Shown: piece by piece, positions 36,258 through 44,977 of the stretch
Position numbering within the stretch: the first letter of the stretch is position 1
Layout: each line of letters begins with the position of its first letter
Assembly: GCA_016192345.1 (NCBI GenBank)
Contig: JACPUH010000091.1
Location: forward strand, 1-52,972
Origin: Ignavibacteriales bacterium
GTDB lineage: Bacteria; Bacteroidota; Ignavibacteria; UBA10030
Direction of reading: 5' to 3'
Length of the DNA stretch: 52,972 nucleotides
Notes under the pieces: generated by a model
Databases searched by the model: none
Seen by the model: the letters and a program-made list of their open reading frames with translations, nothing else
What the model was told of the DNA's origin: nothing
Program-made: the position numbers and the translations under genes

Positions 36258-36754
36258 GGTGGTGGTCCTTTCAGTAGATGTTTCGGGGTTGCTGTTTGAC
36301 GGTTTTGACAATGCCAATATACTACGCGGCGCCTTTTCAGGCGTTATAGAATTTTGAGAAGGAATTGCAGGGTTTTGAGGGGGTAGATGGAACGAATTCA
36401 GTGGAGTGTGCTGAGGGAAAGCAAAGGCGGGCAAACCGGGGGGATTGTTTCCATATTTTCATTTGACTGAGCCCGTCATAAGTGGACACGCATAGAATGG
36501 GTCTACCTACTTTTTCGCTAGCCAATCAAGTGGATCGACTGTCCAAGTGCCCGTGCAGTGAACCCTCCCTCCGGGGCCTCTTCCACCAGGAAAATCAGTT
36601 CGTTCATTTCTTCCTCTCTTCCTTCTTTACGTTCAAGACGCAGCCGCAACCGATGAGAAGTGACCGAAACGGAGTGAAAATGGCAATACGGCAAACCTCG
36701 TGTAGCGAAGATTCTTTTCCATTGCTATAGAGTTCCCATGGATTCCGGAATTGG
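36258..36754. other. 497-nt spacer between the regulator and the copper chaperone
   Basis: Contains a broken HicB-like gene start (36518-36607). The 36258-36517 part, 5' of copZ, is where a copper-responsive promoter would be expected. A small hairpin GCCT-GAAA-AGGC lies near 36330-36341, but I could not assign an operator with confidence. Confidence 0.5.
36518..36607 (-). pseudogene. HicB-like antitoxin remnant
   Basis: Starting at the ATG at 36607, with a purine-rich GAGAGGAAGAA just upstream, the frame reads MNELIFLVEEAPEGGFTARA then LGQSIHLIG and stops (TAG). This matches the first strand-turn-strand of small HicB-family proteins, which normally continue another 40-50 residues. No continuation is visible in any frame, and no HicA is nearby, so it is a truncated relic. 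Confidence 0.6.
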
Positions 36755-37351
36755 TCAATGTTTCATCCCCACATGATCAAGATGATGCCGGTGAGAACCG
36801 CCAAGCTTCTTGAATTCGCTTGGCGTCATCCCGGTCACTTTTTTGAACTGGTTTGAGACGTGGGCGACACTGCTGTACCCCATCCGGTAGGAAATCTCGC
36901 TGAGGCTCAGCTCGTTGTACTTCAAAAGCTCTTTGACATGCTCGATCTTCTGGAGAATCAGATACTGCTCGATCGTGATGTTCTCCACGGAGGAGAAGAG
37001 GGTGGTGAGGTAATGGTACTCGAGTCCAACCTCCTTTGCAATGAACTCCGAGTCCTTCAGCCGGATCGGGCTCTTCTCGTAATCGTTCTGCGCCAGCTTG
37101 AGGACGGCGTGCTTGACCTTCTCGATCGTCTTTACCCGCTTGTCCTCAATCAGCTCAAAGCCATTATCCTCAAGGACGCGGCGGATCGTATCCGTCGGCA
37201 GGCTCTCTGCCGTTCCTCCCACCACGACCTCGCCCAACACCACGCTCCGCACATCGAGTCCGAGCCGGGTGAACTCCTCGCGCACGACTTTGATGCAGCG
37301 AGGGCAAACCATGTTCTTTATATAAAGAGTGGTTGTTGGATGAGAGGGCAT
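36755..37351 (-). CDS. HMA-AraC fusion regulator, probable copper-responsive activator
   Basis: 198 residues. The N-terminal 75 residues are an HMA-like domain with a CxxC motif (MVCPRC). The C-terminal 100 residues are an AraC/XylS helix-turn-helix pair (LSLSEISYRMGYSSVAHVSNQFKKVTGMTPSEFKKL). A His-rich tail (SHRHHLDH...KH) may add metal ligands. Placed upstream of copZ-copA on the same strand, it probably senses Cu(I) and activates those genes; this is inference from fusion and position. AGGAA before the ATG supports the start. An 8-nt-phased array lies 35 nt upstream. Confidence 0.88.
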   Translation of the reverse strand: MPSHPTTTLYIKNMVCPRCIKVVREEFTRLGLDVRSVVLGEVVVGGTAESLPTDTIRRVLEDNGFELIEDKRVKTIEKVKHAVLKLAQNDYEKSPIRLKDSEFIAKEVGLEYHYLTTLFSSVENITIEQYLILQKIEHVKELLKYNELSLSEISYRMGYSSVAHVSNQFKKVTGMTPSEFKKLGGSHRHHLDHVGMKH

Positions 37352-37385
37352 GATGTTCCTAAAGAGAATGAGTTATGATTTGAGT

Positions 37386-37428
37386 GAACCGGAGCAACGG
37401 CGAATCGGGGCAACGGGGAACGCGGATC
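37386..37428 (-). repeat. Octamer-phased array, nCCGnTnC type
   Basis: Five degenerate octamers in exact 8-nt phase; on the minus strand the consensus is nCCGnTnC. It lies 35-77 nt upstream of the regulator's start. Confidence 0.65.
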
Positions 37429-37544
37429 GTTATTTCAGTTTGCGGTTTAAGTTGAGTTCACAACTCACTGAAACCGCGGTTATGTGTTTCGTCTTTTCCC
37501 GTTCCCCCCATACTCCATCGCTCCGGGCTCATATCCGGGCAGTC

Positions 37545-37560
37545 GCACGCTCACGCGTGC
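37545..37560 (-). terminator. Hairpin downstream of ackA
   Basis: GCACGC pairs with GCGTGC around TCAC, 43 nt past the ackA stop. There is no T-run, so terminator function is uncertain. Confidence 0.35.
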
Positions 37561-37602
37561 ATCAGTAGTACGCCTCCGGCCCCCGATGGTCCGGTGCCTT
37601 CT

Positions 37603-38850
37603 CTACCACCGCCTCGGCGCGTTCTTCACGCAGCGCACCGTGTCGCGGGCGATCAGCAGTTCCTCGTTGGTCGGGAGGACGAACGTTTTCATACCGCTCC
37701 CCTTCGCGCCGATCTCCCCCTCCTTGCCGCCGTACATCTCCTTGTTCAATTGTTCGTCAATGTTGATGCCAAGGAAGCCGAGTCCGCTGCACACCCGCTG
37801 ACGGATCGGCGGGGAGTTCTCGCCGATGCCGCCAGTGAAGACGACCGCATCCGCGCCCCCCATCTCCGCCAGGTACGCCCCGATGTATTTCTTGACGCGG
37901 AGGCAGAAGATATCGAGCGCGAGTTTCGCGCGGCGGTCCTGGTGCTCGTGCTCCTCCGCCAGCAGGTCGCGCATGTCGTTCGTAAGACCGGAAATTCCCA
38001 GGAGACCGGATTGCTTGTTCAGCATGGTGTCGATCTCGGAAAGGGACATCCCTTCCTTGTGGGCGAGGAACTCGAGGATCGACGGGTCCATGTCCCCGCC
38101 GCGCGTCCCCATCACCAGTCCCTCCAGCGGGGTGAGCCCCATGGAGGTGTTGTACGAATCGCCATTCTTCACTGCGCATGCCGAACAACCGTTGCCCAGG
38201 TGGATGGTGATGATGTTCGTTTCTTCCTTGGATTTGCCCGTCAACTGTCTGTAACGGAACGCGACGTACCGGTGCGACGTGCCGTGGAAGCCGTAGCGCC
38301 GGATCTTGTGCCGGCGGTAGAGTTGGTACGGAAGCGCATAGAGATACGACGTTTCCGGCATGGTGGAGTGGAAGGAGGTATCGAAGACCGCCGCCTGGGG
38401 AACGCCAACGCCGAGCAGCTCCCGGGCCGCGTAGATCCCCTTGAGGTTGGCCGGGTTGTGCAGCGGCGCGAGCTCGATGCAATCCTCGATTCCCCGGATC
38501 ACCTCGTCCGTAATGATGAGGGAGCGGGTGAATTTCTCGGCTCCGTGCACCACCCGGTGCCCCACGGCGTGGAGGTCGCCTAACGATTCAATGCCGGGGA
38601 TGTGCGCTTCGGGGGAGACGATCCAACGGAGCAGGTAATCGAGCGCGGCCCGGTGGTCGCGCAAGGGCGTGGCCTGCTTCATGGAGGGCTTGCCCGCAGC
38701 TTGCAAAGTGATGAGCGCCTGGCTTCCGATCCTCTCGATCACTCCTTTTGCCTTCTGGACGTCGGCGTTTTTGTCGATGAGGTCGAGGTCGGTTTCGATG
38801 ATCTGGAATTTCAGTGAGGAACTGCCGCAGTTGAGGACGAGGATGTTCAT
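37603..38850 (-). CDS. ackA: Acetate kinase
   Basis: 415 residues from the ATG at 38850. Family signature 1 is LVLNCGSSSLKF and signature 2 is VGHRVVHGAEKF; the nucleotide and acetate site motifs RYGFHGTSHRYV, HLGNGCSACAV and TGGIGENSPPIR are present. It converts acetyl phosphate and ADP to acetate and ATP in fermentation. The usual phosphotransacetylase partner is not in the window. The reading to 38931 is rejected, since that N-terminus is encoded by a 7-nt repeat array. No Shine-Dalgarno sequence is visible. Confidence 0.95.
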   Translation of the reverse strand: MNILVLNCGSSSLKFQIIETDLDLIDKNADVQKAKGVIERIGSQALITLQAAGKPSMKQATPLRDHRAALDYLLRWIVSPEAHIPGIESLGDLHAVGHRVVHGAEKFTRSLIITDEVIRGIEDCIELAPLHNPANLKGIYAARELLGVGVPQAAVFDTSFHSTMPETSYLYALPYQLYRRHKIRRYGFHGTSHRYVAFRYRQLTGKSKEETNIITIHLGNGCSACAVKNGDSYNTSMGLTPLEGLVMGTRGGDMDPSILEFLAHKEGMSLSEIDTMLNKQSGLLGISGLTNDMRDLLAEEHEHQDRRAKLALDIFCLRVKKYIGAYLAEMGGADAVVFTGGIGENSPPIRQRVCSGLGFLGINIDEQLNKEMYGGKEGEIGAKGSGMKTFVLPTNEELLIARDTVRCVKNAPRRW

Positions 38851-38864
38851 GGTCGGGGGAGAGC

Positions 38865-38922
38865 GTTGGTCGTGAAAGGTAAATCGTGAAGAGTGAACGG
38901 TGAACCGTGAACAGTGGCACGG
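38865..38922 (-). repeat. Heptamer-phased array, nTTCACn type
   Basis: On the minus strand, seven successive heptamers close to GTTCACn follow in exact phase. The array ends about 15 nt before the ackA start codon. The complementary words recur at 51907-51955. Confidence 0.75.
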
Positions 38923-39041
38923 CATATCCATGCTAAAGCTTTATTGGGGGAAACTCAAATTTCACTTTTCGGAATTTTTGGGGTATCTTGACCCGTCAAT
39001 GTTCATTTCCCGAACTGGAAGGGGAAATCGCATAATAAGGA

Positions 39042-39130
39042 TTCACCGCAGAGGCGCTGAGAAAAACTGAGGTTTTATTCCTGTTGTCATTTCATCTTGT
39101 TCTCGGCGAACTCTGCGTCTCAGCGGTGAG
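39042..39130. repeat. 9-nt-phased inverted repeat, CGCnGAG type
   Basis: Left arm (39042-39072) and right arm (39101-39130) pair as CACCGCAGAGGCGC/complement with few mismatches. The right arm shows three nonamers in phase. It lies 45 nt upstream of the cupin start. Confidence 0.8.
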
Positions 39131-39174
39131 ATTTTTTCCTGATTCCCGAAGAACAAACGGAGGTCCCCACTACC

Positions 39175-39537
39175 ATGATCCAAACGGTCAACCTTGCGAA
39201 AAAACTTTCCCTTTTCTCCGACCACTGGAGCCCGAAGATCGTCGGGGAGCTGAATGACTCGTACGTAAAGCTCGTGAAGCTGAAGGGGGAATTCGAGTGG
39301 CATCATCACGAGCGTGAAGATGAGCTCTTCTTCGTCGTCAAAGGAAGTCTCCTCATCAAAATGCGCGACTGGAATCTCCGGGTGGGGGAGGGGGAATTCG
39401 TTATCATCCCGAAAGGAGTCGAGCATCTCCCGGTGGCAGAGGAAGAGGTCCACATCATGCTCCTTGAGCCGAAATCGACGCTGAACACCGGGAATATGGT
39501 GAGTGAAAGGACTGTGAATGAGCTTGATTGGATATAA
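39175..39537 (+). CDS. Cupin-domain protein
   Basis: 120 residues, a single cupin barrel. The metal-binding motif 1 is WHHHEREDELFFVVKGSLLIKM and motif 2 is GEFVIIPKGVEHLPVA. No other domain. The function is not assigned; single cupins of this length include small-molecule isomerases and dioxygenases. GGAGG lies 13 nt before the ATG. It is followed by pgi on the same strand, with a repeat element between. Confidence 0.9.
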   Translation: MIQTVNLAKKLSLFSDHWSPKIVGELNDSYVKLVKLKGEFEWHHHEREDELFFVVKGSLLIKMRDWNLRVGEGEFVIIPKGVEHLPVAEEEVHIMLLEPKSTLNTGNMVSERTVNELDWI

Positions 39538-39570
39538 TTGAAAGGAGTGCCGGCCCGGACGTGGTAGAAT

Positions 39571-39666
39571 AACCGCAAAGATCACAAAGGATGTGCAAAG
39601 TGTGCAAAGGGGGAAGAAAGAATTAAATACATTAGCTGTGTCACGCTTTGCGTTCTTGGCGGTTTA
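39571..39666. repeat. 9-nt-phased inverted repeat, CGCAAAG type
   Basis: Left arm (39571-39610): CGCAAAG, CACAAAG, TGCAAAG, TGCAAAG at 9-11 nt spacing. Right arm (39636-39666): CTTTGCG and CTTGGCG 9 nt apart. It lies in the cupin-pgi spacer, 70 nt before the pgi start. Confidence 0.8.
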
Positions 39667-39736
39667 GCTTTTTAATCGGCAGGAACACTTGGCGGCAACT
39701 GCACCAACAATCACCATTGTATCAGAAGGCTCTGCC

Positions 39737-41377
39737 ATGCAAACGAAACTGACCCAATCCCCCGCTTGGAAATCACTCGAACAGCATCAGGAAGAACTCG
39801 CTCCTTTGCATATGCGGGATCTCTTCGCCGCCGATTCAGAACGGTTTACAAAATTCTCCCTCCGCTGGAACGATCTGCTTCTCGACTATTCCAAGAACCG
39901 CATCACGAAAGAGACGATGCCCCTGCTCTTCAATCTTGCCCGCGAGGCTGATGTGAAGGGATGGACCGAAAGGATGTTCCGCGGGGAGAAGATCAACTTC
40001 ACGGAGAAACGTGCCGTGCTGCACGTTGCCCTGCGCAACCGCTCCAACAGACCGATCATGGCGGATGGCGAGGATGTGATGCCGGCTGTGAACAAGGTGC
40101 TTGCCCACATGCGGTTATTTACAGAATCCGTTCGCAGCGGCGCTTGGACCGGCTACTCCGGCAAGCCAATGACCGATCTGGTCAACATCGGTATCGGTGG
40201 TTCGGACCTGGGTCCCGTTATGGTGACGGAAGCGCTGCGGCCGTACGGTCATGAGCGCATCAGGCTCCACTTTGTCTCAAACATCGATGGGACGCACATT
40301 GCCGAGACGGTCAAACGCCTCAATCCCGAAACGACGCTCTTCATCGTCTCGTCCAAGACTTTCACCACGCAGGAAACGATCACCAACGCGGAGTCCGCGA
40401 AGCGCTGGTTCCTCGAACGTGTGAAGGACGAGTCGGCTGTGGCGAAGCACTTTGTTGCCGTCTCAACGAATGCGAAGGCATGTGCCGCATTTGGCATCGA
40501 CACGAAGAATATGTTCGAGTTCTGGGATTGGGTTGGCGGGCGCTACTCGCTCTGGTCCGCCATCGGCGTGTCGATTGCGCTGTCCATTGGGATGGATCAC
40601 TTCGAGGAACTTCTCACTGGTGCCCACGAAATGGATGAGCATTTCCGAACGGCTTCCTTCGAAGAAAACATCCCGGTGATTCTTGCTTTACTTGGCATCT
40701 GGTACAACAACTTCTTTGACGCAGAGACGCATGCCATTATTCCGTATGACCAATCCATGCACCGGTTCCCGGCCTATTTCCAGCAAGGCGATATGGAGAG
40801 CAACGGGAAGCGGGTGACCCGTGACGGAGGTGTTGTCGATTACACGACCGGGCCCGTCATCTGGGGTGAGCCGGGAACCAACGGCCAGCACGCGTTCTTT
40901 CAGCTCCTGCACCAGGGGACGAAGCTGATACCGGTCGATTTCCTTGCCCCGATGCAGTCGCACAATCCTCTCGGCGATCACCATGCAATCCTGATCTCCA
41001 ACTTCATCGCACAGACGGAGGCGCTGATGCGCGGCAAGTCCGGGGATGAGGCCCGGAGAGAACTCTCGAACCTTCCCCTGGCCGAGGTTGAGGCCCTACT
41101 CCCGCACAAAGTGTTCCCCGGCAACCGGCCCACGAACACGATCGTATTCAGGAAACTCACCCCGCGCGTCCTCGGTCAATTGATCGCGATGTACGAACAC
41201 AAGATCTTCGTCCAGGGCATCATCTGGAACATCAACTCATTTGACCAATGGGGAGTGGAGTTGGGGAAACAGCTTGCGAAGGTGGTGTTGCCGGAGCTGA
41301 AGCGCGGAACGAACACCGATGATCACGATTCGTCCACGAAGGGGCTGATTGCATACTATCGAAGTTGCGCCGGGTGA
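39737..41377 (+). CDS. pgi: Glucose-6-phosphate isomerase
   Basis: 546 residues from the ATG at 39737 (AGAAGG upstream), close to the usual 549. Signatures: [51 protein letters not shown], and the active-site segments [32 protein letters not shown] and [18 protein letters not shown]. It interconverts glucose 6-phosphate and fructose 6-phosphate in the cytoplasm. The frame is open to 39689, but the extra residues are not conserved. Confidence 0.97.
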   Translation: MQTKLTQSPAWKSLEQHQEELAPLHMRDLFAADSERFTKFSLRWNDLLLDYSKNRITKETMPLLFNLAREADVKGWTERMFRGEKINFTEKRAVLHVALRNRSNRPIMADGEDVMPAVNKVLAHMRLFTESVRSGAWTGYSGKPMTDLVNIGIGGSDLGPVMVTEALRPYGHERIRLHFVSNIDGTHIAETVKRLNPETTLFIVSSKTFTTQETITNAESAKRWFLERVKDESAVAKHFVAVSTNAKACAAFGIDTKNMFEFWDWVGGRYSLWSAIGVSIALSIGMDHFEELLTGAHEMDEHFRTASFEENIPVILALLGIWYNNFFDAETHAIIPYDQSMHRFPAYFQQGDMESNGKRVTRDGGVVDYTTGPVIWGEPGTNGQHAFFQLLHQGTKLIPVDFLAPMQSHNPLGDHHAILISNFIAQTEALMRGKSGDEARRELSNLPLAEVEALLPHKVFPGNRPTNTIVFRKLTPRVLGQLIAMYEHKIFVQGIIWNINSFDQWGVELGKQLAKVVLPELKRGTNTDDHDSSTKGLIAYYRSCAG

Positions 41378-41445
41378 AGGGAGTGTTCGTTCTGGAGCTG
41401 AAACGTTTTGTGCGTTTGAGATAAGCCATGGAATACTGCAACCTT

Positions 41446-41940
41446 TCATTCGATCAAGATGCCGACCTGTTTGAGAGCGCGATAGATGCGGACGTCGTTT
41501 CTTTTGTCATCCTGCACCAGAACACTTTGGCATTTGCAGATGCGATGTGGATCAAGAATGATGTCGATATATGGAACCTGTGCTATCATGGAGGAATATG
41601 CGTACCAAAAGGCTCCAAGGTAAATGCGCTCGTTTCCAACAGTGACGACGAAAGGAATTCCGCCGACGGGACCAGTCCGTCTTAACTGGGCCAGTTGAGA
41701 GTCCACAGCCGCGGTCACCGTGAATTCGTGCGTTTGCCATTTATAGGATCTCAAGTCGTTCACACCGATGAATGGGTTGTCAGCCAAGACTAGATTGTCG
41801 AGCGGTTGATCCCAGATCTGGGATGCCGTCAGATTGGTGTCCTTGAGGCGATAGATTGCGAACCGGGGACCTTGAGCCGAATCAATTCCGGAATCGCATG
41901 CAACGAGAGTAAGCAAGCAAAGGTAGAAGGTAATTCGCAT
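41446..41940 (-). CDS. Hypothetical lipoprotein
   Basis: 164 residues with a signal peptide ending in a lipobox (LTLVAC). The mature part has a beta-rich centre and a Cys pair (RICKCQS) near the end that could form a disulfide. I recognise no family. It lies convergent with pgi, 68 nt apart. Confidence 0.75.
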   Translation of the reverse strand: MRITFYLCLLTLVACDSGIDSAQGPRFAIYRLKDTNLTASQIWDQPLDNLVLADNPFIGVNDLRSYKWQTHEFTVTAAVDSQLAQLRRTGPVGGIPFVVTVGNERIYLGAFWYAYSSMIAQVPYIDIILDPHRICKCQSVLVQDDKRNDVRIYRALKQVGILIE

Positions 41941-42198
41941 CGTTTTTCACCCCGCTGCGTTTGAGTTTCGAAAATCCACGGTTAAGGCTACGTTTCGAAT
42001 ACCTACCGCAATTACGTAGTACATACCTCTCTTCACCTGGGATAAAGTTCGCGTTTTATCCTACTACCTCCTCCGATCTATGATTGTGAGACAAGCTTCG
42101 CAAACATCATCAGACCCGGAGGACCCCTTCGGAGAGAAAATTCCTGACGCCACCGGTGAAGCTTAAGTGATTTCTTGATCCCTCCGCAGGCCTTCGAT

Positions 42199-44142
42199 TC
42201 ACTTGACCAACAGAATTTTCCTGGTGTCCCTAAATTGTCCCGCCCGCATCCGGCAGAAGTAGACGCCACTGGGGAATCCTGTTGCATCCCACTGTGTTTT
42301 GTATGTTCCCGCCGGGAGGGTCTCTGACACGAGAGCCTTAAGTTCTCGTCCTGAAGACATGAAAACCTTCAACTCAACATGCACCGGCTGCGGGATCGCA
42401 AATTGAATCGTCGTGGACGGATTGAAAGGATTTGGGTGGTTTTGGCTTAGCTCGTACTGTTTTGGTGCCTGTTGGTCAAGTCTTTCTACCGACGTTGGTT
42501 CTGCCGGGGTATTGAAACTAAGGAGCGATCCTCGAACTGTCCCCGCGGCGTTATTGGCCGCAAGACGAAAGTAGTAGCCAGTCCCCGGAATTAAGTTGCT
42601 TAAAACGACTGAGATGGGCTGGAATGTCGTTCCTGAACCCAGAGCTTGAGTCGGTGTGCTACTGTAGACCGACAAGGTCGGACTTGTCCCATACTCGAAC
42701 CATGCACTTGTGGAAGTTCCCTGTGGATTCACGTTTCCCTGGAGGGTCGCAGCGGTGGAAGTGACGGAGGAAGGAGCATACGTCGCTATCGCTGCGAAAA
42801 GTGCCGAGGTTGTAAAGCTCACGATGGATCCTCGATTCGTTCCCGCCGCATTGCTGGCCGCAAGACGAAAGTAATAGGTCGTTCCCTGATTCAGTGCAAA
42901 CACGGCTTCCGAGATGAGCCTTGATGTCGTCCCTGAACCCATAGCTTGCGTCTGTGTGCTGGTGTAGACCGACAACGCCGGGCTCGTCCCATATTCAAAC
43001 CATGCGTTCGTCGATGACCCCATCGGATTCACCCGCCCGGTGAGAATTGCAGAGCCTGTACCGACAGATGTGGCAAGTGAGGTGATCACCGACGCCATAG
43101 CTGCCGACTCTCCCCGCCTCGTTATCCGAAAATCATCGACATAAAAAGTAACGGGCAAATGGGTTGCATTCGCTGCCCCGCCAAAGTGAAGAGGAGCTCT
43201 TCCAGATGTTGCGCCAGCCGGTGAGGTAAACGCAAACGTGACGAGTTGCCATGCGGTCGTCATGACCACCTGCGATTCCCTTCCCCATTCATTGTACGAA
43301 GGATCCCCCACTGTGAAATTTACGACTGGGCCCGCCTTATTGGCCTTGGCCCAAGCAGAACACATATATTGAGTTCCCGGTTGAACGGTAAAGGGTGTGT
43401 TGATGGCCTGGATACTCCAAGGATTTACACCCAATGCCGTTACTTCCACGGCGAGGGCACGATTTCCTTCATAAACCGGATCATCAACTATTTTGAATAT
43501 GGCCGAATCCGACGAGGAAAATTCCCATCCGGGAACATCCTTGCTGCTCTTTACTCCGAGAGTCGCCGCTTCGAAACCACCGTTTGAGTTGATCGGAGAA
43601 CCGGAAGAGGTTTGTCCCAGTACGATCGAACTGGTTCCTTTCACAGCTTCCCGCAGATAAACAAAGCCTATCGTTCCACCACTGACTCTCTTCACTCTCA
43701 AGATGAGTTGATCTCCAGAAACAGCTGAGGGATCCAAACCTGTAAGTTGTCTGTACACTCTTGCCGGATAGACGTACCCAAGTCCGGAAAAACCCGACAA
43801 AGGAGCATGGAACACACCGGTTTTGGCCAGGACAGTTTCCGTACCTGAATGAGAGAGTATGAATTCCGCCTCCATATCAGAACCATTCGGATGAACGGAA
43901 CCCACCAGGAGATCGACCGTATAGAGCGTGTCCGAAATATCCTGTTGGAGGTTGTACCTCCAGGAGAACGAGTCGGCGACTTGTTCAAACTCCCCACCGG
44001 TAGAACCCGACGGGTAGGCTGGATAAGGGGCGAGAGTAAGTAGGCCATCCTCATTTAAATAGAGGACAAGGCTTTGGGACTTTACAGAACCGGCGAAGAA
44101 TAGACCAAAGAAAATTGAAGACGATAGAGTTTTTATTGACAT
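42199..44142 (-). CDS. Secreted multidomain protein with T9SS sorting domain
   Basis: 647 residues from the ATG at 44142. Signal peptide (SSSIFFGLFFAGSVKSQ), an unassigned beta domain (to about 200), a CBM4/9-like carbohydrate-binding domain (NGGFEAATLGVKSSKDVPGWEF... to WQLVTFAFTSPAG, about 215-355), then two fibronectin-III-like repeats of about 92 residues sharing WFEYGTSP and YYFRLAA-NAAG, and a C-terminal T9SS type A domain (NHPNPFNPSTTIQFAIP). The protein is probably displayed on or released from the cell surface and binds polysaccharide. No catalytic domain is evident. A longer reading from 44322 has no signal peptide at its N-terminus. Confidence 0.88.
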   Translation of the reverse strand: MSIKTLSSSIFFGLFFAGSVKSQSLVLYLNEDGLLTLAPYPAYPSGSTGGEFEQVADSFSWRYNLQQDISDTLYTVDLLVGSVHPNGSDMEAEFILSHSGTETVLAKTGVFHAPLSGFSGLGYVYPARVYRQLTGLDPSAVSGDQLILRVKRVSGGTIGFVYLREAVKGTSSIVLGQTSSGSPINSNGGFEAATLGVKSSKDVPGWEFSSSDSAIFKIVDDPVYEGNRALAVEVTALGVNPWSIQAINTPFTVQPGTQYMCSAWAKANKAGPVVNFTVGDPSYNEWGRESQVVMTTAWQLVTFAFTSPAGATSGRAPLHFGGAANATHLPVTFYVDDFRITRRGESAAMASVITSLATSVGTGSAILTGRVNPMGSSTNAWFEYGTSPALSVYTSTQTQAMGSGTTSRLISEAVFALNQGTTYYFRLAASNAAGTNRGSIVSFTTSALFAAIATYAPSSVTSTAATLQGNVNPQGTSTSAWFEYGTSPTLSVYSSTPTQALGSGTTFQPISVVLSNLIPGTGYYFRLAANNAAGTVRGSLLSFNTPAEPTSVERLDQQAPKQYELSQNHPNPFNPSTTIQFAIPQPVHVELKVFMSSGRELKALVSETLPAGTYKTQWDATGFPSGVYFCRMRAGQFRDTRKILLVK

Positions 44143-44465
44143 CAGATTTCTGGACAACCATGCAAACAGCGAGTTTCTCAGGGAATAAGAAGTAAGTTCT
44201 TCATGGTTTTCCCATGACCGCCAACAAGTCTGCAAACAAGCAAAGGAGTGAAAACGGGCGGGAACTCGGAAAGCGAGCTTGGAATCCTCAAAATTCCTCA
44301 ACTTGCACATGAGGACCTCCACTCTTCAGCCAGAACAGGGGTTTTTGCCGATGAATGCGGTAAGTACCAGACCGGGTCGTAGGAGTCGTTAAGAATGACT
44401 CACCCTGCTTCGTGTGAATAGTCATCTACGTCCGGCGACCGTTCGAGACGAACGGATCGAACACT
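44143..44465. other. 323-nt spacer, no gene
   Basis: Between two minus-strand genes. It contains the hairpin listed at 44439-44455 and otherwise no recognisable gene, repeat or promoter. Confidence 0.5.
44439..44455 (-). terminator. Hairpin downstream of the 161-residue lipoprotein gene
   Basis: CCGTTCG pairs with CGAACGG around a 3-nt loop, 10 nt past the stop of the lipoprotein gene. No T-run follows, so the evidence is partial. Confidence 0.45.
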
Positions 44466-44951
44466 CTATTCGTTCACCAGCACGGTATTGAACATCCAAC
44501 TCGAGCCGCTGGCCATCGAGAGGAACATATTGCCCGACCCGCCGGAGGTCTTCGTGCATTTGACCTTGAACGTGCCGGTTCCCTTTGCGGTGACGCTGAA
44601 CGATTCACGCGTCGTGTAGGATGTCGTCCCGCCCCAATTGAGGTCAATCTTCGCCGTTTCAAACGTCGACAAGGTGTACGTCCCGGAGCAATAGTACGTG
44701 CCGTTCATGGCGTTCGAGACCGTCGCGCCTTGCGGTCCGACGATGCATGACACAGCGATCACATCCTTTCCCGCAACACCGTAGCCGGCTTCGTAGTGGT
44801 CGACTTGCTTGGTGAAGACAACCTTGTATCCCTGTCCGTCGCCGCAGTTTTCGATTCGGACCTCCGGCTCGGTGGTGCTGTCTTCTTTACAACTTACCAG
44901 CATAAAAGAAAACGTAAACACGACGCACGCTGCAACAAAGAGAGATCGCAT
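44466..44951 (-). CDS. Hypothetical lipoprotein, beta-rich
   Basis: 161 residues from the ATG at 44951, with AGGAGGTG upstream. The signal peptide ends in a lipobox (MLVSC). The mature part is beta-rich with four or more cysteines (IENCGDG, VSCIVG, YYCSG, VKCTK) that could form disulfides. It ends in a Ser/Gly-rich strand. No family is recognised. It is the last gene of the cluster running from 49.0 kb. Confidence 0.75.
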   Translation of the reverse strand: MRSLFVAACVVFTFSFMLVSCKEDSTTEPEVRIENCGDGQGYKVVFTKQVDHYEAGYGVAGKDVIAVSCIVGPQGATVSNAMNGTYYCSGTYTLSTFETAKIDLNWGGTTSYTTRESFSVTAKGTGTFKVKCTKTSGGSGNMFLSMASGSSWMFNTVLVNE

Positions 44952-44977
44952 GGTTACACCTCCTGTGGCATAGGTCA

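Larger units (their letters stand above)
38851..39174. other. 324-nt divergent promoter region of ackA and the cupin gene
   Basis: Holds a heptamer array next to ackA and a 9-nt-phased inverted repeat next to the cupin gene, separated by about 120 nt of A/T-richer sequence where the divergent promoters probably lie. I could not place -33/-7 boxes with confidence. Confidence 0.55.

Noticed and set aside
38851..38931. Upstream start for acetate kinase
   Set aside because: The extra 27 residues are encoded by the heptamer array; the conserved protein begins at 38850.
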